Origin: Anaerotignum sp. MSJ-24
Lineage (GTDB): Bacteria; Bacillota; Clostridia; Lachnospirales; Anaerotignaceae
Length of the DNA: 64,000 nucleotides
Direction: 5' to 3'
NCBI RefSeq assembly: GCF_018918145.1
Contig: NZ_JAHLPX010000007.1
Coordinates: forward strand, 495,078-559,077
The notes beneath the pieces are model-generated. The model did not search any database, had not been told where the DNA came from, and saw only the letters and a list, made by a program, of their open reading frames with translations. The first letter of the stretch is position 1; the number at the start of each line of letters is the position of its first letter. The position numbers were made by a program, and so were the translations under genes. Below are positions 35,339 through 44,434 of this stretch, piece after piece.

Positions 35339-35689
35339 ATGGATATTTTAAAAACAACGCTTCTCTATGATTTTTACGGAGAGCTTTTGACAGACAAGCA
35401 GAAGGAAATATACGAGCTTTTTTATCAGAACGATATGTCGCTTACCGAAATTGCGGGTGAGCTTGATATAAGCCGGCAGGCGGTTCGTGACCAGCTCAAA
35501 AGGACAGAAAAAATACTTTCGGAATATGAACAGAAGCTTGGACTTGTGGAAAGATTTATGGCGGACAGAAATTCTGCTCAGCAAATCAGAAGGCTTATTG
35601 ATGAGCTTGAGGATAAATGTGCTTTCTCTCCCGAGGCAGTTGCCATTGCGGAGAAAATAAGAAAAGCTGTTGATGAAATAACTGAATGA
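35339..35689 (+). CDS. ylxM: YlxM/p13-family SRP-associated HTH protein
   Basis: A 116-residue protein with a sigma-70 region 4-like helix-turn-helix (LLTDKQKEIYELFYQNDMSLTEIAGELDISRQAVRDQLKRTEK) and a helical C-terminus. YlxM is encoded upstream of ffh in Firmicutes and modulates SRP GTPase activity in streptococci. It is 13 bases upstream of ffh. Confidence 0.93.
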   Translation: MDILKTTLLYDFYGELLTDKQKEIYELFYQNDMSLTEIAGELDISRQAVRDQLKRTEKILSEYEQKLGLVERFMADRNSAQQIRRLIDELEDKCAFSPEAVAIAEKIRKAVDEITE

Positions 35690-35702
35690 CGGAGGAAAAT
35701 AT

Positions 35703-37052
35703 ATGGCTTTTGAAAATTTATCCGATAAGCTTCAGAATGTATTCAGACAGCTCAGAAGCAAAGGAAAGCTTACAGAAAAAGACGTAAAGGACGCCATGAG
35801 AGAGGTTAAGCTTGCGCTTCTTGAGGCAGACGTCAATTATAAAATAGTTAAACAGTTTGTAAACAAGGTAAACGAACGTGCTGTTGGTGCAGAGGTTATG
35901 GGAAGCCTTACACCCGGACAGCAGGTTATCAAAATAGTTAATGAAGAGCTTGTAGAGCTTATGGGTTCCGCACAGAGCAAGCTTACATTTTCCAATAAAC
36001 CGCCTACAATATATATGATGGTCGGCTTACAGGGTGCCGGTAAAACAACAACCTCCGGAAAGCTTGCCGGGCTTCTCAGAAAACAGGGTAAAAATCCTTT
36101 GCTCGTTGCCTGCGATGTTTACAGACCTGCCGCTATAAAGCAGTTACAGGTTGTAGGAAACAATTATAATATTCCCGTTTTCGATATGGGAGATAAGGTA
36201 AGCCCGGTTGAAATTGCAAAACAAGCCGTTATTGAGGCTCAGAAAAACAGAAACGATGTTATTCTTATAGATACCGCCGGACGACTTCATATAAATGAAG
36301 AGCTTATGGAGGAGCTTCAGAACATCAAAGCCGCTGTTAAGCCTCAGGAAATACTGCTTGTTGTTGATGCAATGACAGGTCAGGATGCGGTTACCGTTGC
36401 CGACAGCTTTAATTCACAGCTCGGTGTTGACGGTATAATCCTTACAAAGTTAGACGGTGATGCAAGAGGCGGTGCCGCACTTTCGGTAAGAAGTGTAACA
36501 GGCAAGCCCATCAAATATATCGGTATGGGCGAAAAAATGGAGGACCTTGAGCCTTTCTATCCCGACCGTATGGCATCAAGAATACTCGGCATGGGAGATG
36601 TGCTTTCGCTTATCGAAAAAGCACAGCAGAATTATGACGAGAAGCAGGCTGCCGAAATGGCGGAGAAAATGCGTAACAACGACTTCAATCTTGAAGATTT
36701 TCTCGACCAGATGCAGCAGATTAAAAAAATGGGACCGCTTAAGGATCTGCTCGGTATGATTCCCGGAATGAGCCAGTTCAATCTTAACGATGTTGAGGTA
36801 AATCCTAAGGATATGGCACATATCGAGGCTATTATACAGTCCATGACAAAAGAGGAAAGACAGGATCCTTCCATACTGAACGGCCCGAGAAAGAAACGTA
36901 TCGCAAACGGTTCGGGCAGAACCATTGCAGAGGTCAACAGACTGCTTAAACAGTTTGAAGAAATGAAAAAAATGATGAAACAGATGAATATGATGGGAAA
37001 AATGGCAAAAGGTAAAAAGGGCCGCTTTAAAATTCCCGGAATGTTCAGATAA
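35703..37052 (+). CDS. ffh: Signal recognition particle protein Ffh
   Basis: A 449-residue SRP GTPase: N domain, G domain with GLQGAGKTTTSGKLAG, DVYRPAAIKQL, DTAGRLH, TKLDGDARGGAALS and the GMGEKMEDLEPF motif, and a Met-rich M domain from about 320 that binds signal sequences and SRP RNA. Partner of FtsY (31661). The SRP RNA gene is not seen here. Confidence 0.97.
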   Translation: MAFENLSDKLQNVFRQLRSKGKLTEKDVKDAMREVKLALLEADVNYKIVKQFVNKVNERAVGAEVMGSLTPGQQVIKIVNEELVELMGSAQSKLTFSNKPPTIYMMVGLQGAGKTTTSGKLAGLLRKQGKNPLLVACDVYRPAAIKQLQVVGNNYNIPVFDMGDKVSPVEIAKQAVIEAQKNRNDVILIDTAGRLHINEELMEELQNIKAAVKPQEILLVVDAMTGQDAVTVADSFNSQLGVDGIILTKLDGDARGGAALSVRSVTGKPIKYIGMGEKMEDLEPFYPDRMASRILGMGDVLSLIEKAQQNYDEKQAAEMAEKMRNNDFNLEDFLDQMQQIKKMGPLKDLLGMIPGMSQFNLNDVEVNPKDMAHIEAIIQSMTKEERQDPSILNGPRKKRIANGSGRTIAEVNRLLKQFEEMKKMMKQMNMMGKMAKGKKGRFKIPGMFR

Positions 37053-37136
37053 TATTATTCAGGTATAAATGCCGTCAGGCTAAAACATACAATTATAAAA
37101 TAATCTATATGCTAAATTAATAGGAGGACAAACAAA

Positions 37137-37379
37137 ATGGTAAGAATCAGATTAAAAAGACTCGGAGCTAAGAAGGCACCCTTTTATAGAATCGTAGTTG
37201 CTGACCAGAGAACATCAAGAAACGGTAAATCTATTGATGAAATCGGATACTATGATCCTACAAAGGAACCCGCTGTATTAAAGGTAGATGCTGATCAGGC
37301 TAAGGCTTGGATTGCTAAAGGTGCTCAGATGTCAGATACAGCTAAGGCTTTATTAAAGAAAGCAGGAGTTGTTGACTAA
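37137..37379 (+). CDS. rpsP: 30S ribosomal protein S16
   Basis: An 80-residue small-subunit protein beginning MVRIRLKRLGAKKAPFYRIVVADQR, with DEIGYYDP and AKAWIAKGAQMSDT. TAGGAGG precedes the ATG. It sits in the conserved ffh-rpsP-khpA-rimM-trmD order. Confidence 0.98.
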   Translation: MVRIRLKRLGAKKAPFYRIVVADQRTSRNGKSIDEIGYYDPTKEPAVLKVDADQAKAWIAKGAQMSDTAKALLKKAGVVD

Positions 37380-37405
37380 TCCTTGCCGGAATCGGAGGAA
37401 CATCT

Positions 37406-37636
37406 ATGAAAGAATTACTGGAGGTAATAGCCAGAAACCTTGTTGACAATCCCGATGCCGTAACCGTATCAGAGGTTAAGGGTGAGCGTTCTATCATTCT
37501 TGAGCTTAAGGTTGCTCCGGAGGACATGGGCAAGGTTATTGGAAAGCAGGGCAGAATTGCCAAGGCTATCAGAACTGTTGTTAAGGCCGCAGCTATCCAT
37601 GAGGATAAGAGAATTGTGGTTGAAATAGTACAGTAA
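37406..37636 (+). CDS. khpA: KH-domain RNA-binding protein KhpA
   Basis: A 76-residue single KH-domain protein (IGKQGRIAKAIRTVVKAAA carries the GxxG loop region). In Firmicutes it acts with KhpB in RNA binding and cell-wall growth. It is 26 bases after rpsP. Confidence 0.93.
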   Translation: MKELLEVIARNLVDNPDAVTVSEVKGERSIILELKVAPEDMGKVIGKQGRIAKAIRTVVKAAAIHEDKRIVVEIVQ

Positions 37637-37665
37637 ATATCTTGGAATTGATATAAGAAATTTTT

Positions 37666-37703
37666 AAGTTAGGAGTAGCGGAGTTTTGCTCCTAACTTTT
37701 TTC
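37666..37703 (+). terminator. Intra-operon terminator between khpA and rimM
   Basis: A 10-bp stem, AAGTTAGGAG / CTCCTAACTT, with a 13-base loop and a run of T (TTTTC), directly before the rimM ribosome binding site. Either it ends most khpA transcripts or it attenuates rimM-trmD. Confidence 0.78.
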
Positions 37704-37719
37704 TGATATGGGAGATAAA

Positions 37720-38235
37720 ATGGATAATTATTTTGAAATCGGAAAAATAGCAGGCACACACGGCATAAAGGGAACTTTAAGAATATTTCCCACAACAGAC
37801 GAGCCGGATCGTTTCAGTCTGCTTAAAGAAGTTATTGTTGAATATAAAAATGAGAAAAAAGTGTGTAAGGTGAATAAGGTTGCTTATCACAAGAACTTTG
37901 TGCTCCTTACGCTTGATGAATATAACGATATAAACGATGCCGAAAAGCTTAAGGGCGGCAGAATACTTATTCCTGCCGAAAAGGCACTTCCGCTCGGTAA
38001 GGACGAGTATTATACAAGAGATTTGTATGACCTTGACGTATATACGGTTGAAGGCGAATATCTCGGAAAGCTTACGGAAATATATACAACGGGAGCAAAC
38101 GATGTTTACGCCGTAAAGGGTGAAGGCACAGGCGGAAAAGAGCTTCTTATTCCGGCAATAAAGCAGTGTATTATTTCTGTGGATATAGCAGAAGGAAAAA
38201 TGACAGTCAGTCTTATGGAAGGTCTGAGAGATTAA
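37720..38235 (+). CDS. rimM: Ribosome maturation factor RimM
   Basis: A 171-residue 16S maturation factor that binds S19. It has the N-terminal RimM beta-barrel ([22 protein letters not shown]) and the PRC-barrel ([22 protein letters not shown]... DVYAVKG). ATG 37708 is in frame; ATG 37720 lies 6 bases after GGAG. Its stop overlaps the trmD start by one base. Confidence 0.95.
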   Translation: MDNYFEIGKIAGTHGIKGTLRIFPTTDEPDRFSLLKEVIVEYKNEKKVCKVNKVAYHKNFVLLTLDEYNDINDAEKLKGGRILIPAEKALPLGKDEYYTRDLYDLDVYTVEGEYLGKLTEIYTTGANDVYAVKGEGTGGKELLIPAIKQCIISVDIAEGKMTVSLMEGLRD

Positions 38236-38993
38236 TGGGCTTACTTAATTTTCATATACTTACACTTTTTCCGGAAATGATAAACGATACGCTTTCCCAC
38301 AGCATAACGGGAAGGGCAATAAAAGAGGAAATAATCGGCATAAATGCCGTAAATATAAGAGATTTTACAAAAAATAAGCACAGACATGTTGACGATTATC
38401 CCTATGGCGGAGGTGCCGGAATGGTTATGCAGCCTCAGCCTGTTTATGATGCTTATAAGAGTATTGTGGATAAGGAAGGCGATATGCGTGTTGTGTTTAT
38501 GACACCACAGGGAAGAAGGTTTGATCAGTCCATAGCCGAGGAGCTTTCCGAAGAAAAGAATATAATGCTCCTTTGCGGACATTACGAAGGCATTGACGAG
38601 CGAGTTGTCGAAGAGATTGTCACCGACGAGATTTCGATAGGTGATTTTATTCTGACAGGCGGAGAGCTTGCGGCAATAACGATTATTGATGCGGTTTCAA
38701 GGCTTATTCCGGGCGTTCTCGGCAAAGAGGAAAGTTTTGAGGACGAAAGCTTTTCAGACGGACTTCTGGAATATCCCCAGTATACAAGACCTGTGGAATT
38801 TATGGGAAGAACGGTTCCCGATGTGCTTATGTCGGGACATCATGCAAATATAGATAAGTGGCGGCACGAAAAGGCATTGGAAAGAACACTTCTTAAGCGT
38901 CCGGATTTGCTCGAAACAGCGGCACTTACCGATAAGGATAAAAAATATCTGGCAGAATTCAGCAAAAGGCTGTCGGATAAAGAACAGAGGTAA
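38235..38993 (+). CDS. trmD: tRNA (guanine-N1-)-methyltransferase TrmD
   Basis: A 252-residue SPOUT enzyme that makes m1G37 in tRNA, preventing frameshifts. [55 protein letters not shown] and the [14 protein letters not shown] motif are present. An in-frame upstream ATG (38166) lies inside rimM; the TAATG overlap gives the real start. Confidence 0.97.
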   Translation: MGLLNFHILTLFPEMINDTLSHSITGRAIKEEIIGINAVNIRDFTKNKHRHVDDYPYGGGAGMVMQPQPVYDAYKSIVDKEGDMRVVFMTPQGRRFDQSIAEELSEEKNIMLLCGHYEGIDERVVEEIVTDEISIGDFILTGGELAAITIIDAVSRLIPGVLGKEESFEDESFSDGLLEYPQYTRPVEFMGRTVPDVLMSGHHANIDKWRHEKALERTLLKRPDLLETAALTDKDKKYLAEFSKRLSDKEQR

Positions 38994-38998
38994 CAAAA

Positions 38999-39508
38999 AT
39001 GGATATAAGAATTTTTGGAATACAGGGAGATTCGATTGTTGATGGTCCGGGAATAAGAATGGCTGTGTTTACACAGGGCTGTATTCATAACTGTGAAGGC
39101 TGTCATAATCCAGAAAGCCATGATCCGAACGGCGGAAAGGTTATGACCACAGACAGAATAATTGAGCTGGCGGCAGAAAATCCGCTTTATGACGGTGTAA
39201 CACTTACCGGCGGAGATCCTTTTTATCAGCCGGAAGCATGTGCGGTTATAGCCGAAGGTGTTAAAAAGCTTGGGCTTAACGTATGGACATTCACCGGCTA
39301 TACCTATGAGCAGATTATAAACAGCGGAAGAGAAGACTTCATGCGTCTGCTTAAGTCATCAGATGTCTTGGTGGACGGACGCTTTGAATTGGATAAAAGA
39401 TCGCTTGAGCTTAGGTTCAAGGGCAGCAGCAATCAGCGTACAATAGATGTGCAGGCAAGCCTCGCAAAGGGAGAGCCTGTGCTTTGGGAAGAAAAAACTT
39501 ACTTTTAA
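38999..39508 (+). CDS. nrdG: Anaerobic ribonucleotide-triphosphate reductase activating protein NrdG
   Basis: A 169-residue radical SAM activase with the Cx3Cx2C motif CIHNCEGC (about 27-34) and GVTLTGGDPFYQ. It makes the glycyl radical on NrdD. nrdD is not in the window. It lies 5 bases after trmD, an unusual neighbour. Confidence 0.93.
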   Translation: MDIRIFGIQGDSIVDGPGIRMAVFTQGCIHNCEGCHNPESHDPNGGKVMTTDRIIELAAENPLYDGVTLTGGDPFYQPEACAVIAEGVKKLGLNVWTFTGYTYEQIINSGREDFMRLLKSSDVLVDGRFELDKRSLELRFKGSSNQRTIDVQASLAKGEPVLWEEKTYF

Positions 39509-39568
39509 ATATTATGGGCATTACCCCAATGTTTTCACAGTATTTTGATTGAAGAAAGGAAAAACAAT

Positions 39569-41164
39569 ATGGCAGCAACAAGTATTGAAGCAATAAATAA
39601 ACGCCGTATTTTCGGTATTATATCACATCCCGACGCAGGTAAAACAACACTTACGGAAAAGCTTCTGTATCACGGCGGTGCTATCCGTGAGGCAGGCTCG
39701 GTAAAAGCAAGAAAGACAGGAAAAGCCGCAAAAAGTGACTGGATGGAAATAGAGAAACAGCGTGGTATCTCCGTTACATCATCTGTAATGCAGTTTGAAT
39801 ATAACGGCAAGGTTGTATCTATTATGGATACACCGGGACATAACGACTTCGGTGAGGATACTTACCGTATACTTACCTCTGTTGACAGTGCCGTAATGGT
39901 TATCGACTCCGCAAAGGGTGTCGAGGCACAGACACAGAAGCTCTTTAAGGTATGCAGTATGCGTGGTATTCCCATATTTACATTCATAAACAAGCTCGAC
40001 CGTCAGGCAAAGGATCCGCTTGAGCTTCTTGAGGATCTGGAGGACGCACTCGGACTTCCTTCGGTTGCTGTAACATGGCCGATTGGCAGTGGCCAGCTTT
40101 TTGAAGGTATATATAATCGCCAGAAAAATTATGTACGTCTTTACAGAGAAGAAAAGGTTATTGAGCTTGGTGAAGACGGCGTTTTCGGACATGAGCTCGA
40201 AGGCGTTATAAGTGACGCAAACCTTGAAATCCTCAGAAATGAAATTGAGCTTGTTGACGGTGCCGGAAATGAATTTGATATTGACCTTATTGACAAAGGA
40301 AAGCTTTCTCCGGTATTTTTCGGTTCGGCTCTCGTTGACTTCGGTGTTACCGATTTCCTTGAGCATTTCCTTGATATGTCACCGGCTCCCGGCCCAAGAA
40401 AAACAACAACGGGCGAGGTTCTTCCTACTGATGATTATTTCAGTGGATTTATATTCAAGATACAGGCAAATATGAATCCCGCACATCGTGACAGACTTGC
40501 ATTCCTTCGTATATGCTCCGGCGTTTTTGAAAGAGGTATGACCGTTACACTTACAAGAACAGGAAAGCAGATGAAGCTTGCACAGTCAACACAGCTTATG
40601 GCAAACGACAGAGAAACCGTTGATGTTGCTTATGCCGGAGATATTATCGGTATATATGATTCCGGTAATTATCAGATTGGTGATACACTTACAGACAGTA
40701 AGGAAAAAATATTCTTTGAGCCGCTTCCTACATTCCCGCCGGAGCTTTTTATGCGAGTTCGTCCGGCAGATACAATGAAGGCAAAGCAGTTCCAGAAGGG
40801 CGTTGAACAGCTCGCACAGGAAGGTGCTATCCAGGTTTATACAAATGAATATAACGAGGTTGTGCTTGGTGCGGTCGGACAGCTCCAGTTTGAGGTTTTT
40901 GAATATAGACTTCGTAATGAATATAATTCAGAGGTACGTATGGAAAGCCTTGATTACAGCGTTGCACGCTGGGTGCTTGATATGGAAAAGGATGATATTA
41001 AGGAGCTTCTTAACACAAGAAGTACGCTTGTGTTCGACCACTTTATGCGTCCGCTTATACTTTTTGCAAATCAGTATACACTCAATGCGTTTATGGAGAA
41101 AAATCCCGATGTGAAATTAATCGAGGCACATGAAGTAAAAGCGTTGGTCGAAGATGAGAAATAA
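39569..41164 (+). CDS. prfC: Peptide chain release factor 3
   Basis: A 531-residue translational GTPase that recycles RF1/RF2. G motifs: SHPDAGKTTLTEKLL, RGISVTSSV, DTPGHNDFGEDTYR and NKLDRQAKDP. The length and the GSVKARKTGKAAKSDWMEIEKQRG insert match RF3 rather than EF-G. ATG 39545 is in frame, but GAAAGGA sets ATG 39569. Confidence 0.95.
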   Translation: MAATSIEAINKRRIFGIISHPDAGKTTLTEKLLYHGGAIREAGSVKARKTGKAAKSDWMEIEKQRGISVTSSVMQFEYNGKVVSIMDTPGHNDFGEDTYRILTSVDSAVMVIDSAKGVEAQTQKLFKVCSMRGIPIFTFINKLDRQAKDPLELLEDLEDALGLPSVAVTWPIGSGQLFEGIYNRQKNYVRLYREEKVIELGEDGVFGHELEGVISDANLEILRNEIELVDGAGNEFDIDLIDKGKLSPVFFGSALVDFGVTDFLEHFLDMSPAPGPRKTTTGEVLPTDDYFSGFIFKIQANMNPAHRDRLAFLRICSGVFERGMTVTLTRTGKQMKLAQSTQLMANDRETVDVAYAGDIIGIYDSGNYQIGDTLTDSKEKIFFEPLPTFPPELFMRVRPADTMKAKQFQKGVEQLAQEGAIQVYTNEYNEVVLGAVGQLQFEVFEYRLRNEYNSEVRMESLDYSVARWVLDMEKDDIKELLNTRSTLVFDHFMRPLILFANQYTLNAFMEKNPDVKLIEAHEVKALVEDEK

Positions 41165-41188
41165 TTGATTATTTAGGTAAAATCCAAT

Positions 41189-41238
41189 AAATAAGTCCGG
41201 TATTGAAGTTAATTTAGTATCGGGCTTATTATTTTTTG
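41189..41238 (+). terminator. Terminator after prfC
   Basis: A 15-bp stem with wobble pairs, AATAAGTCCGGTATT / AGTATCGGGCTTATT, then ATTTTTTG. Confidence 0.85.
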
Positions 41239-41309
41239 TATTAAATCATGAATAGGAAAATTTGAATTTTTTGACTTGATTTAATCAACTTGACTAAATA
41301 CGTTGCACG

Positions 41310-41360
41310 TTGATTTCATTTAACTTCAAAACAATATGGTATATAATTCAAATCAGTTAG
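41310..41360 (+). promoter_or_regulatory. Shared promoter element, copy 1 (acyl-CoA dehydrogenase 1)
   Basis: TATAAT at 41342-41347 with TTTAAC at -35 (41319-41324, 17-base spacer). The 24 bases from 41310 are identical to those from 44290, and most of the remaining 27 also match. The 20-base inner part begins TTGA and ends TCAA, a weak inverted repeat over the -35 region that could be an operator. Confidence 0.75.
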
Positions 41361-41405
41361 AAAACCGATACAAATACAATCAAACTTATGTAGGAGGATA
41401 AAATT

Positions 41406-42560
41406 ATGGATTTTGAATTTAATGAAAATCAGCTTGACCTTCAGAAGATGGTAAGAGAGCTTGCCGAGAAGGAAATCGGCCCCAGAGCAAAAGAAAACGA
41501 TGAAAAAGACGTATTCCCCGTAGATGTATTCAAAATGATGGCAGATATGGGACTTACAGCAATCGGCGTTCCCGAATCATACGGCGGACCCGAAGCAACA
41601 GACATCGAAAGAATGATAGCTATTGAAGAAATTGCTAAAAAAGACGGTGCGGTAGCAACAATCCTTGCTGTACATGGTATGTTTGTACAGGCTCTTGAAA
41701 AATATGGTACAGAGGAGCAGAAAAAGAGATTCTATCCTCGTATCGCAGAAGAAGGATACTACACAGCATTCGCACTTACAGAGCCTTGTGCCGGATCAGA
41801 CCCTGCATCAGCAAAGACAACAGCAGTTTATGATCCTGCAACAGATGAATATGTACTTAACGGAAACAAATGCTTCATCACAGGCGGAGCAAGAGCAGAT
41901 GCTATCTTAGTATTCGCACTTACAGATCCTTCACTCGGTGCAAAGGGTATGTCAGCATTCATTGTAGAAAAAGGCATGAAGGGCTTCTCAACAGGTAAGA
42001 TTGAAGACAAAATGGGTATCAGATGCTCAGAAACAGCAGAGCTCTTCTTCGATGACTGCCGTGTTCCCAAGGCAAACCTTGTAGGCCAGGAAGGCAAAGG
42101 CTTCGGAATCGCAATGAACTCACTTGACGGAGCAAGAATCGGTGTAGGAGCAATCGCACTCGGACTTGCAGAAGGCGCTCTTGATGAATCACTTTCATAT
42201 ATCGAGCAGAGAGTACAGTTCGGAAAACCTATTTCAAAGCTTCAGGGAATCCAGTGGTACATTGCAGATATGGCAACAGAAATCGAAACAGCAAAATGGA
42301 TGGTATACCATGCAGCATACCTTCGTACAGTAGGCAAACCTTATACAAAAGAGGCTTCAATGTGCAAGCTTCATAACTCAAAGGTAGCAAGAGAGGTAAC
42401 AAACCTTGCAATGCAGATCCATGGCGGATATGGTTACATGAAGGAATATCCTGTTGAAAGAATGTACAGAGATGCAAAGATCACAGAGATTTATGAAGGT
42501 ACTTCAGAAATCCAGAAGGTTATCATCGCTAAACAGGTTATGACAGCTGCTAAAAAGTAA
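41406..42560 (+). CDS. Acyl-CoA dehydrogenase, copy 1
   Basis: A 384-residue FAD enzyme that oxidises acyl-CoA or, in fermentation, reduces enoyl-CoA with Etf. It has the N-terminal helical domain, FAD/substrate motifs AFALTEPCAGSDPASA and CFITGGARAD, and the catalytic Glu in [12 protein letters not shown] (about 366). It differs from the copy at 47126 by only two residues. It is a single-gene unit with its own promoter and terminator. The electron partner is presumably EtfAB at 51027-52840 (inference). The substrate is probably a short chain such as crotonyl- or acryloyl-CoA. Confidence 0.92.
   Translation: MDFEFNENQLDLQKMVRELAEKEIGPRAKENDEKDVFPVDVFKMMADMGLTAIGVPESYGGPEATDIERMIAIEEIAKKDGAVATILAVHGMFVQALEKYGTEEQKKRFYPRIAEEGYYTAFALTEPCAGSDPASAKTTAVYDPATDEYVLNGNKCFITGGARADAILVFALTDPSLGAKGMSAFIVEKGMKGFSTGKIEDKMGIRCSETAELFFDDCRVPKANLVGQEGKGFGIAMNSLDGARIGVGAIALGLAEGALDESLSYIEQRVQFGKPISKLQGIQWYIADMATEIETAKWMVYHAAYLRTVGKPYTKEASMCKLHNSKVAREVTNLAMQIHGGYGYMKEYPVERMYRDAKITEIYEGTSEIQKVIIAKQVMTAAKK
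41406..42560 (+). repeat. Near-identical 1155-bp gene duplication, unit 1
   Basis: It pairs with 47126-48280. I count about 11 base differences: nine in the first 350 bases and two in the last 35. The stretch of about 760 bases between (from about 41764) shows none. The flanks are unrelated. Confidence 0.9.
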
Positions 42561-42599
42561 TTAAAAGATAAATAAATATAAATTTTACTCTTACAGGAA

Positions 42600-42638
42600 A
42601 AGCCTGATACCGGATTAATTCGGTGTCAGGCTTTTTTG
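42600..42638 (+). terminator. Terminator of acyl-CoA dehydrogenase 1
   Basis: A 13-bp stem, AAGCCTGATACCG / CGGTGTCAGGCTT with one wobble, then TTTTTTG. It also faces the end of the convergent regulator gene. Confidence 0.93.
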
Positions 42639-42652
42639 TTGTGTTTTAAACT

Positions 42653-44137
42653 TTATTTCTTTTTGTACGGGCTCTTAATATCACTGAGTGAGAGCATACG
42701 GTAAACCATTGCACCATACTGCGACATAAAGCTTTCCAATGCGGTACATGGGAAGTTCATGCAGAAATCCATGTGCTTGATTTCTTCGTAGCATTTTCCT
42801 ATTTCGGCTATCATTGTTTCATTCAGAACAGTATAGAACTGCGGTCCCGAACCACCGGTAAATCTGCGGTTATTTTTAAGGAACAGCTTGCTGTGGTTGT
42901 TAAATATAGAGAATGAGAACAAATTATTCGGATAAGGTATGTCCTCATCATCAATAACGTAAAAATTGATATTCGGATTGACCTTTGCGATATTCAAAAC
43001 ATAATTAATATGCTCTTTTCGTTCATCTATTGTCATACGGTAAATAATATCCGTAAAATAAAATTCGCCATCATCTATGTATTTAAGTAAGCCAGACTTT
43101 GTGAAGAAAAAATCCATTTTTCCGTTGTGAGATATTTCGTCCCAACGGTCAAAAAGTGTACGGAGTATCTTTTCTGTTGAGCTGTCGTAGCCCTGTTCAT
43201 AGGCTGCTGCTACTATTTTTTCAACAATATTCGGCGGCAGCAGATATTCAAAGCCTCTTGTAAGGAATATCTGGTAATCGTCAAAGGCGTAGAAATTACT
43301 CCTATATCCGTTTAGATTAAGCTCTTCGGAGGTTGTCGCCATAATAAGTACGTGATGTATTTTGAATAATGCCATTGTCTGTGTGAAAAGTGTGTTAACA
43401 ATATCTTTGTCATGTATAACGGTTACTATTGTCGGATTGCCTCGGTTATCAAGTGAGAGCAGAAGTGCAAGCTTGTTTTTAACGACTATAAGATTACGTT
43501 CACCAAAGGCAGTGTTGTCATAAATATCAAAGGATACCCAATGGTATTTGTTTATAAGGTAATAAAGCTGCAAGTATTTTTTACCGGTGAGTGTTTTGGG
43601 ATTAACACCCATGCGTATGCGTATCTTTCGGTCGGAAGTATAATCTTCATTAATTAAATGCTGTGCATTAACCATTGTTGAAATGTCCATGGTACAGAGA
43701 ATTTCTATCGGCTCAGAATCGCTTGCAATAAGTCCGGGGAGTTCACTGTCCATAAATCTTGTTATTTCCGATGGATTATATAGTATTTTTGTTCTAAGTT
43801 CTTCACTTTTTTTAACATCCTTGTCATTTAAGGACAAGGTATTTTTAAATGTATCCTTTAACAATGTGTGGAGGTATGCCGAAAGCTGTTCCTCCGTAAC
43901 TATTACGTTGAATTCATTGCAGAAGTTTTCCAGCTCTCCTTGTGATATTATTTCCGATGCGAAAATTTGTGAAAGATTTTTGTTGATTGAACCGGCAACT
44001 CTTGCTGCCGGCAGCTTGGATTGATTGCACCATTTGCTTATATATGAAACATCGTATCCGGCGGCGTCTGCAACAGTGGATAGTTTTACATTAGTGAATT
44101 TTATTAACTTTTTCAGAGTAGCACCGTAGTTTTCCAT
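42653..44137 (-). CDS. HTH regulator with large unknown C-terminal domain
   Basis: A 494-residue protein I do not recognise as a named family. Residues 1-60 look like an XRE-type HTH (ATLKKLIKFTNVKLSTVADAAGYDVSYISKWCNQSKLP). The remaining 430 residues are soluble, with no transmembrane segment or known enzymatic motif. ATG 44137 lies behind AAGGGG; an upstream in-frame start at 44215 is less likely. It sits between the two genes that share the 51-bp promoter element: convergent to acyl-CoA dehydrogenase 1 and divergent from the CoA-transferase. Local control of both is the natural hypothesis. Confidence 0.75.
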   Translation of the reverse strand: MENYGATLKKLIKFTNVKLSTVADAAGYDVSYISKWCNQSKLPAARVAGSINKNLSQIFASEIISQGELENFCNEFNVIVTEEQLSAYLHTLLKDTFKNTLSLNDKDVKKSEELRTKILYNPSEITRFMDSELPGLIASDSEPIEILCTMDISTMVNAQHLINEDYTSDRKIRIRMGVNPKTLTGKKYLQLYYLINKYHWVSFDIYDNTAFGERNLIVVKNKLALLLSLDNRGNPTIVTVIHDKDIVNTLFTQTMALFKIHHVLIMATTSEELNLNGYRSNFYAFDDYQIFLTRGFEYLLPPNIVEKIVAAAYEQGYDSSTEKILRTLFDRWDEISHNGKMDFFFTKSGLLKYIDDGEFYFTDIIYRMTIDERKEHINYVLNIAKVNPNINFYVIDDEDIPYPNNLFSFSIFNNHSKLFLKNNRRFTGGSGPQFYTVLNETMIAEIGKCYEEIKHMDFCMNFPCTALESFMSQYGAMVYRMLSLSDIKSPYKKK

Positions 44138-44182
44138 TTTTTCAACCCCTTGATATGTCAATGTGCTATATTCATCGATGTT

Positions 44183-44211
44183 ATTGTATAGTAAAATATG
44201 CATTTTGTAAA
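44183..44211 (-). promoter_or_regulatory. Promoter of the HTH regulator
   Basis: Minus strand TTTACA (44211-44206), 17-base spacer, TACAAT (44188-44183), about 45 bases before the start codon. Confidence 0.6.
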
Positions 44212-44289
44212 GCAAAAAAATGCAAAGAAATGCTTGAAATTGACGAAAATTTAATCAGAATGAAAAAAATTGACGAAATTTACGGAATA

Positions 44290-44340
44290 TTGATTTCATT
44301 TAACTTCAAAACAGAAGAGTATATAATTCAAAACAGATAG
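44290..44340 (+). promoter_or_regulatory. Shared promoter element, copy 2 (CoA-transferase operon)
   Basis: TTTAAC at 44299-44304, 17-base spacer, TATAAT at 44322-44327. The 24 bases from 44290 equal those from 41310, and the GTATATAATTCAAA block is also identical. It lies in the gap between the divergent regulator and the CoA-transferase. Confidence 0.77.
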
Positions 44341-44434
44341 TTAGTTAAATGTTAAACATCCAAAAAACATAAAAACATCTATTTATTTTACAAATTAATT
44401 TCTCAAACTTATTTCTCAAGGAGGTAAACAGATA

